From Mesostigma viride (lineage: Eukaryota > Streptophyta > Mesostigmatophyceae > Mesostigmatales > Mesostigmataceae): DNA of 41,000 nt. The notes beneath the pieces are model-generated. The model saw only the letters and a list, made by a program, of their open reading frames with translations, had not been told where the DNA came from and searched no databases. This document shows positions 29,201 to 38,200 of this stretch, in pieces. Every line of letters begins with the position of its first letter. Position 1 is the first letter of the stretch. Location of the stretch: NCBI GenBank assembly GCA_009746045.1, contig RPFO01000104.1, positions 2,159,448 through 2,200,447 of the forward strand, in the 5' to 3' direction. A program made the translations under genes and the position numbers.

Positions 29201-32200
29201 AATGGATCTCTATGCGCTGAAATGGATCCTTACATCATTCAGGCGCGCGGGGGGGGGGGGGGGGGAGGTCATTTGGGAGCAGTGATTAAAAAATTGGCTG
29301 TCCATGCTTCTGCTGTGGACCAGGGGCAGCATGCACCACCAGAGTAGGCTCACCATGTCGTGCATAGATTGCGCCCATGAAGGAATGGTGGCATACTTGT
29401 CTTGTTGGCAGTGTCATGTCGGGCGATACCTCCTCGTGACCCCCTTTGCGAGGCTAGCTCCAGCGACATGATGATACAGTGTGCTTCGAGGACGGTGATC
29501 TGACAGTCTGGTACTGTCTTGCCCTGCCCCATGCGCACACTCCAACCTCTTGGATATCGTGTACTCGTCTCTGCGCGGGATGTGTTGTCCTGGTATGCAC
29601 GCCCCGCCCTCGCCGCAGACGGCATCGCTCCAGCAGACGCTGGAGGAAGACGAGAAGCGACTGCAGAGGCTGCGGGTGAGTGGCCCCCGCTGGGTTGCTG
29701 GGCAGCGCAAGTGACGATACATAAAATAAGATAGCCAGGCAGACAGAGGGGTACGATGGACCAGAAACATGGTCGTGCAGACATGGGGAGGATGGTCGTG
29801 CAGAAAGATTGTTTTATCGGAAAATACAAGCAGTCAGCGGGCACAGGCTGGATTCTGCAGCCTAGCGCATAATTGAAACGATAGCACCGAAGTTTTGCGG
29901 TGAGTTTGTCTGTAGGAGTTTGTTCGTTTGGCGGAAGGCGAGATGGGCTCCTTTGTTGGTGCCTCATATCTTCCACCCATGAGGTGCATAGTACTGTCGC
30001 TATGGCCATTCTCAAGTCATTGGATGATGTGTCGCATTTCCAAACTCGTTCCCACGTTTGCATGCTTTGCTGGCACCGCCCACGTGGACTAGGGGCACCT
30101 ATGTAGCGCTTTTCGTTATCTACATTACTCGGGCGTGTTCCTCCCAGCACATGCGCTTCTTCCCAACAAACCGTCGGTGCCTCTTCTCTTGTTGTTGTGG
30201 TTGTCGTTGACGCTGATGCTCCCCTCGTCCTGCTTGTGCCGTTTGCGAGCGCGTTTTTGCGTTTCTCCTCTTCCCCTTCTCCCCCTCCTGTTCCTGGTCT
30301 TGGTTCGGGGAAGTCCATTGAGAGAAACATCACTAAAACCCATTACTTTGTTCCTTTGCTCCTCATCCTCGCGCCGCGCGCGTCCTTGCGCCATGCCCCG
30401 TTCCCATCATGCTCCCTCCCCTTATCCCTCGTGATGCGCACACCCTTGCCCGGCAACTCCTCTCCCTCGTGCCATATGCAACCTTTCGCCCGAATTTTGG
30501 TAACGATACTGGTCAAATTTAGGTACGATATTCGTGGGTGCTCATTTCTCTTCCGCTTCGACATCTCCTGCTCCTTTGCTCCTCTTCCGGCTGTGTCCGC
30601 GGGCACGCAGTCCAAATACAAAGAGCTGGAGGCAGCGCATTCGGACCTCATCCACGAAGGATATGACCGTCGCTTCCGATGGACCGTGTAAGTGTTCCTA
30701 ATCTACTGCGGTGCTGTACACTCTTCTCCATTTAGACCGCCGCCTTGGATGGACCGTATCAGTGGATGGTCCCATGGGACTGTGTATCTGTTGGATTCTT
30801 CCCCCCCCCCTGGTTGTGTGCGTGGTCACGTAAAAGCTCACGTAAAAGCGTGGCTCATTTATCAATCGAATGTTACTTTCTCTCGCCCCGCCTCCCCTTT
30901 TTTTGTTGCGTGCTTCAGCTTTGGCTTGGCCAAGCGGCATGACATGGCTCATTGGTAATTTTTTCAATATTACTTCCCCACCACCCGGTTGTGTGCGCCA
31001 GCTTTGACCAGGTGGAGAAGAAGATGCAGGCGGCCGAGCGGCGCAAGCAGAAGGCACTGCACACACTCGAGGCCACGCATGTGGTCATCCACCGCGCCAA
31101 GGTTCGTTCTAGAGAGGGCAAGGAATGAGGCGAGATGTGATAGCATGAGGGGGGGGTAACATATTTAGAACGTTGCCATCCACCGTGCAAGGTAACGATG
31201 ATGAATCATTTGTGTGACAAACCACGTGGGTGATGGCTCCAATATACAACACTTGGCAACGCTACGCTAGTGGGGGGGCTGATCTACGCACGTGGTCACC
31301 GGCCACGCCAAGGTACGGAAGTATGCAAGATGATCAATCTACCGAGTCGTTGACTTGCCAACGTTGGGAGATTCAGGAGGTAGGCACTGTTTTAGGCAGA
31401 TACTTCCACTGTTGTAGCAGATGCCGTTCAAGCTTCCCATCGTCTTCAAGCAGATGGGATCCTATGAGATAGGCTGTCATCTGCGAACGTGGTCAGCCAC
31501 GCCGTTGATGACCGCGCACTACTGAAGTGCGGCGGAAACGTGCAATGGTCGAGCCGTGCGGGGGTAAGTTCACGGCGGCCAGTTGGCCGGGATCCACTGC
31601 GCAAAGGTAGGCGATGTGGGTGAGTGTTTGATGCTGTCAAGCACATAACACAGGACAAGGCATCGCCCCTTTTACCCATGGCTTGGCCATCAGTTCGGTT
31701 CCTCTCTCGCCGCAAGAAGCTGGTGAACACCTCCTGGTCGCTTGACGACGACCTGACGCCAGCCCAGCAGCAGCAACGCCGCGATCAGTGGCCCGACTAC
31801 ATCCGCCACAAGACCAACCCCGAGAAGCCCCAAGTGTACTGGCGGGGCGGGGACCTCTATGTCAACAAGAAACTGTGGAAGCCCCCCCGGGCTTCCCCGG
31901 GATAGAGCACTCCAGCTAGTTGTCTAGATGGGGGCAATCGATTATGGGATAGCTTAGGCATTACAGCACTTGAAACGATATTAGCGCACAGCGTTATAGT
32001 ACCTTCAATTAGCTCTGGCACCTTGTGGCCATCAGCTTGCGCCTTAATTAGCCGACGTCTTGAGCCCACCTCACATTTGTAGCATAAGCTATGCGTCAGC
32101 CTACCTATGGTATTGCACTGGTTGTATTGCACCCACAGTGTTGCGCCCCGGCACCATGCCGTGGAGAGAGCGCTCTGTGGCCTGCCCACCTGCGGCAGTG

Positions 32201-35200
32201 AGAGAAGCTAGGGCGCCCTCCCTCCTCGCTGTGTATATAGGGTTGAAGGTTCCTTTACTCTGTATTGGCACCCACGTGACGCAGTCACGTGCTTATTAAT
32301 TAATTAATTGGCCATCAAAGAGAACAGTCACCCAGTTGGTGCCCCGCGGGCTAATCTTGCCTTCCCCCCACCCCACCCCCCCTGCCGTACCCCCCCACTA
32401 CAACCTGACCACACAAACACCCCCTAATCCTTCACCCTTAACCCCTAATCCCTGCCCCATCTACCCCCCCGCCTCGACAGATTCACGTAGAGACGATAGC
32501 GATAACGTCTGAATGTGATAGCGATAACCCCGAAGTCCCTGCCCCACTCTTGACAGATGAGCATTAAGACAGTGGCTCAAGCTACCGTGGTCGGGATTCT
32601 CCAGATTTCTGGCCTGCGCTGGTTGTCTCATTGATAGAAACCATGGCGCCAACGCCCTAATCCCTGTTGCCTACGCCCGGACCTCTGCCCCCCCCTTTCC
32701 CCCCCTTCCCCCCTTCCCCCCGCCCCTCCACCCCCCCGACACACACGCACGCTCATTCACACCACCAGATGAGCATCGAGACGATGGCTCTCAGCCTGGG
32801 CCTCAATGTGCAACTGAGCGACCCGCACCTGGGCATCGGCAGCGACGGCGAGCCCGAGGGCGCGGATAACGACGACAGCGACACGCGGAGCTCCGCGAGC
32901 GCGTCCGGCCCCATGTCCCGGGTCTCCACACTGTCCCGCGCGGAGGGCGCCAGGTACGACACCACCGTTCCTCCCGGGGCCAAATAAGAAAGAAAAAAGG
33001 GATCTCACCCGGTTAGCGAGGTGCATCCCTTGTAATTGTCAGGTCAACTGCACTGTCTGCGCGGATGGCTGTTAGGCACACTGTTCTTTGCGTGCGTAGT
33101 GCGTGCCACGGCGTATGTGCGAACCGATGGTTTTGGGGGAGATGCCGCCAATAATGTGGCCCACGCTATTTGCGCAACCACACTACTGGCTATCGTGTAT
33201 TTAATTGTGTACTGTAGTAGAAGTATTTAATCAGCGTGGGCGGCGTATGAACTGAGGTCAATTAAGCGACCCGGTTTGAGTCTGGCACCGGATCTAAGTA
33301 GAGATCGGATTGGAGTAGAGACAGGCGGCTTGGATGCGTCACTTTGCTGTCCTAGAGATGCTCAGCGCTGGAGGAAAAGTGTCATGATCCATGCGGGCTA
33401 GGCGCTGGGGGAACAGTGTCATGATCCATGTGGGCTAGGCGCTGGAGGAAAAGTGTCATGATCCATGCGGGCTAGGCGCTGGGGGAAAAGTGTCATGATC
33501 CATGCGGGCTAGGCGCTGGAGGAAAAGTGTCATGATCCATGCGGGCTAGGCGCTGGGGGAAAAGTGTCATGATCCATGCGGGCTCGGCGCTGGAGGAAAA
33601 GTGTCATGATCCATGCGGGCTAGGCGCTGGAGGAAAAGTGTCATGATCCATGCGGGCTAGGCGCTGGAGGAAAAGTGTCATGATCCATGCGGGCTCGGCG
33701 CTGGAGGAAAAGTGTCATGATCCATGCGGGCTCGGCGCTGGAGGAAAAGTGTCATGATCCATGTGGGCTAGGCGCTGGAGGAAAAGTGTCATGATCCATG
33801 CGGGCTAGGCGCTGGGGAAAAGTGTCATGATCCATGTGGGCTAGGCGCTGGAGGAAAAGTGTCATGATCCATGCGGGCTAGGCGCTGGAGGAAAAGTGTC
33901 ATGATCCATGCGGGCTAGGCGCTGGGGGAAAAGTGTCATGATCCATGCGGGCTAGGCGCTGGAGGAAAAGTGTCATGATCCATGCGGGCTAGGCGCTGGA
34001 GGAAAAGTGTCATGATCCATGCGGGCTCGGCGCTGGAGGAAAAGTGTCATGATCCATGCGGGCTCGGCGCTGGAGGAAAAGTGTCATGATCCATGTGGGC
34101 TAGGCGCTGGAGGAAAAGTGTCATGATCCATGCGGGCTAGGCGCTGGAGGAAAAGTGTCATGATCCATGCGGGCTCGGCGCTGGAGGAAAAGTGTCATGA
34201 TCCATGCGGGCTCGGCGCTGGAGGAAAAGTGTCATGATCCATGCGGGCTAGGCGCTGGAGGAAAAGTGTCATGATCCATGCGGGCTAGGCGCTGGAGGAA
34301 AAGTGTCATGATCCATGCGGGCCACGCCAAAAGTCACTGGTTTCCAAACCCAAGGTACTGTTTTGTGGACGATGCCAATACTGATATGGCACATTTAAAT
34401 CACCCGCAGTGATAGATCACCCACACAAAGGCTCTTTCCACAACTCTAATTGTCCCGGAGTGTGGAAAAGCCCTACATACGCTGGACAATGTACCATCCG
34501 ATGATGCTGTTGTCGGTCCAAGGAGTCCAACCCTTTACAATGCTGATAATTTTTCTGATGTAAGTTTGATTGATGGAGGAGAGGGACGGTGCCCCCATGA
34601 TGCAGGTACTGTGCCCCATTCAATCAGTTAGGACCAATGACCTGCAGGTCAACGTGGGTCCCACCCAAGCATTTACATAATGGGACAGTTGCCCCCTCTC
34701 CCCTTCACTTGCCAGCTTATATCTTCAATCTTGACCTGTTTACTGGGTCCCGGCTAAGTCTTGGAGTGTAGCCATTACATTAGTGGGGACACTAGCTCCA
34801 CCCCATCCCCCACCCTGACCCCTGATTTGCAGGACATGCCTGTTGATTAGACCCCTCTTATATAAACTCAGATATGGTCAGATATGCAGGATAAGTAGCG
34901 ATGGGCGGACGTTGTCAAGGACTTCAACCCCCCAACTGTGGGTCCTAGGAAATATAAATGGCATGATAGGCATAGTTTGCGTGCAAGGTTAGCTCGAGGC
35001 CTTACTTGAGGCCCATATTTTAGTCAAGCTGTGGACATATGTGTACATAGTGGCGTCTTGGGGAGACTTCCACTAAATCCTCATTGGGGAATTCAGTGCT
35101 CCGTGGTCCCCCAACGGGGACACGAGACTTATTCATAAATCATTTTGACCCACTGTTGCAAGAAGCCTCCAGGGTGGGAGGGAGGGGAAAGAAACAATTG

Positions 35201-38200
35201 CGGATGATTGCCAGCCTAGCTTGCTTAAGGCATGGTCCGCCGACACACAAGCTGACATCATCCTAAATTAAGTAACACCGGCATGCGTCACACGCCGGCC
35301 TGAACAGTGCTGAAAACGCCACTACAAACAACGTGGCCACGCACCCCCAGGCTAGTGCGTTAACCGTACAGGTAGTTGTACAAGGTTCCCAAAACTGACA
35401 AACATAAAACTCACCCATCGACCCCTTGGGCCGGTCCGAATCCACTATACAATAATTAATCATGACTCACTAAAGAACCCAAATCAGTCAAAGATTCGTT
35501 AAGCAACCTGCCGACCCTACAGGTCCCCAGCTAACCTCAGCTGGTGCAGCCAAATACGAATCTTTGCAAGCAAGCCGTATAAAACCTACAATTAATTTTC
35601 TCGGACTATTAATTAATAGCCACCGACCCTTACAAACAACCGGGTCATCCAAGGAAAGTTCAGGCGAACATGAAACTATTTGTACAGATATAATTCGTCA
35701 GCCCATGTCGCAGACAGCCTTCCACATGCAGGCCAAGGCACAGCAGCCCTATCTTCCCCGCATGCGTTAATTACACTATATTAAGAGAAAACCGATTAAG
35801 ATCAATAAGCTCCCAAGAAGACCAGCATTTGAATGAATACAATAAGTGGAGCCCTGCCACAAATGCAGCAGTTAACAGTGGCCTTAAGGTTTCTCAATCC
35901 GCAGGCGGAAGCAAGGAGCCTCCACCCAATTACCCCCCCCTGGCGCCAACCCCATTGCGCCGATTAAACTCATGACCACCGTGCGCGAAAGAGCGTGTCG
36001 CAACATCTTAAATGGCGACTCAGCCCGCGCTAGGCTACATTAACCCCCGCAGGGGCCCGCTGGTTACAATGCGACACAAGCCGGTGACCACCCCAAAAGC
36101 AAGCCCCCAAAAAGAGCTAGCATTTCGCAAGTCCGGAATCGTCCAAAAAGGAAAGAGGTTTTAGAACACCATAATAGACCGAGCCGCACAGCAGGTGCTG
36201 AGACGAAAAGAACGTCAAAGGTCTGGCGTTGCCTCGCCTCCCTAAGATGCCCTCCCCAACTCGAGTCTCGCAATAGGAAATATTTTATAGCTTCGGAGCG
36301 CAACCCTTGCACGGCTCCTACTGTCCCCAACTACCCCTCCTCGGCAGGGGCAACTGGACTACGGACCTGCCGCCACAAAAAATAATTCATAAAAAACAGG
36401 CTGTCGCTGATAGGAACCTGGGTCGTGACCTTTAGAGTCCAGGTCACGTCACACGCACCATCACAAGGTGGCAAGCCTGCGATGTGACACTAGAGCTGTG
36501 TTAGAAACTTATGAACAGCTCCGCCGAAGCTGGTCAAACTGCCGAAGTAGCGCCCCATCCTTTGCCCATGTCAAAAAGACCCGCAGCCGGGGAAAACAAC
36601 ATGGGGGTAAATTTAAATTTACTTTCCGTTGCACGACCAACTCTGCTATGCTTGGTCGAATAACTTAGCGGTTGTGCCACCATCTGCCTCGGCTACAAGA
36701 CAGTGCAACCCGCGCTAGAATGTGCAATTTTGCACAGGCGGTCATTGCCGCCATTGTGAAAGAAACAATTATTGCGAATCATTGCAGGCCTAGCTTGCTT
36801 AAGGCATGGTCCGCCGACACACAAGCTGACATCATCCTAAATTAAGTAACACCGGCATGCGTCACACGCCGGCCTGAACAGTGCTGAAAACGCCACTACA
36901 AACAACGTGGCCACGCACCCCCAGCCTAATGTGTCAACCGTACAGGTAGTTGTACAAGGTTCCCAAAACTGACAAACATAAAACTCGCCCATCGACCCCT
37001 TGGGCCGGTCCGAATCCACTAAACAATAATTAATCACGACTCACTAAAGAACCCAAATCAGTCAAAGATTCGTTAAGCAGCCTGCCGACCCTACAGGTCC
37101 CCAGCTAATCTCAGCCGGTGCAACCAAATACGAATCTTTGCAAGCAAGCCGTATAAAACCTACAATTAATTTTCTCGGACTGTTAATTAATAGCCACCGA
37201 CCCTTATAAACAACCGGGTCATCCAAGGAAAATTCAGGCGAACATGAAACCCTTTGTACAGATATAATTCGTCAGCCCATGTCGCAGACAGCCTTCCACA
37301 TGCAGGCCAAGGCATAGCGGCCCTATCTTTCCTGCATGCGTTAAGAAACTATATTCAGAGAAAACTGATTCATTTATCATTTAGACCGGCTGTGTTGACA
37401 GCATTCTCATTGGGCATACGGTGTTCCCGCGCTTCCCCGCACCTCCCACCCTGGCTCCGCCACGCGCAGCCTCGTCCTCCGTGAGGGTGCTCAACCTTTC
37501 CGCGTCCCGAGCGCTGGTGGGAGCAAGAGCAACAACAACGCCAGCGCTGTCGTGGCCGCCTACCAGGACATGAGCCAGCTCACGCTGGCCCCCATCAACA
37601 CCGGCGCGACGCTAGCCGGGGAGAACAACAATGGCAGCAGCCCGAGGAACTTCAATATTGATGCCGCCGCCAGTGGGGGGGGCAGTGACGACAGCCAGGG
37701 CCAGCGGCCGACTCACTTCGCTCGGCGCTCCTCGGTGAACGCGGCCCTGAGTGCGAGCAAGATGCAGCGGGCGGCGTCCGGCCGGCGCAAGAGCCGGTCG
37801 GCGACCACGGAGCACCGCAACCTGCGCAAGCCGGTGAACCTGCCGCTGTCTCCGACTTTGCTCATGCCGATCAACAACCTGCCGGACGTGCTGGACACTC
37901 TGTCGCTGGTGCTCGAGTCGCTCTACGAGGTGAGCAGGCTAACTTCATACAGATTTGCAATAGGGCTTACGAGAAAAACGACGGCCGGTTTTTGGATCTG
38001 GTTCCCCTAGCGTGCCTATACTGGGTATCCTGTCGTGCCTATACTGTGTCTGGATCATTGAATGGGTAGCGATGAACCCCGCCATGTGCATGCCGATCAA
38101 ATAACCTCGCGGACACGCTCGACACGCTGTCGCGGGTGCTGGAGTCGCTGTAGCATGTATGAGGGGGGTCCCGGTTTTTAAACTAGGTAATAGAAAATCG

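Noticed and set aside
33355-34322. CRISPR-like array of 37-bp repeats
   Set aside because: The repeats are contiguous without unique spacers, the gene context is eukaryotic, and no cas genes are present.
35187-37370. Canonical LTR retrotransposon
   Set aside because: No TG...CA ends, no primer-binding site and no gag or pol sequence was seen. Kept as direct repeats only.
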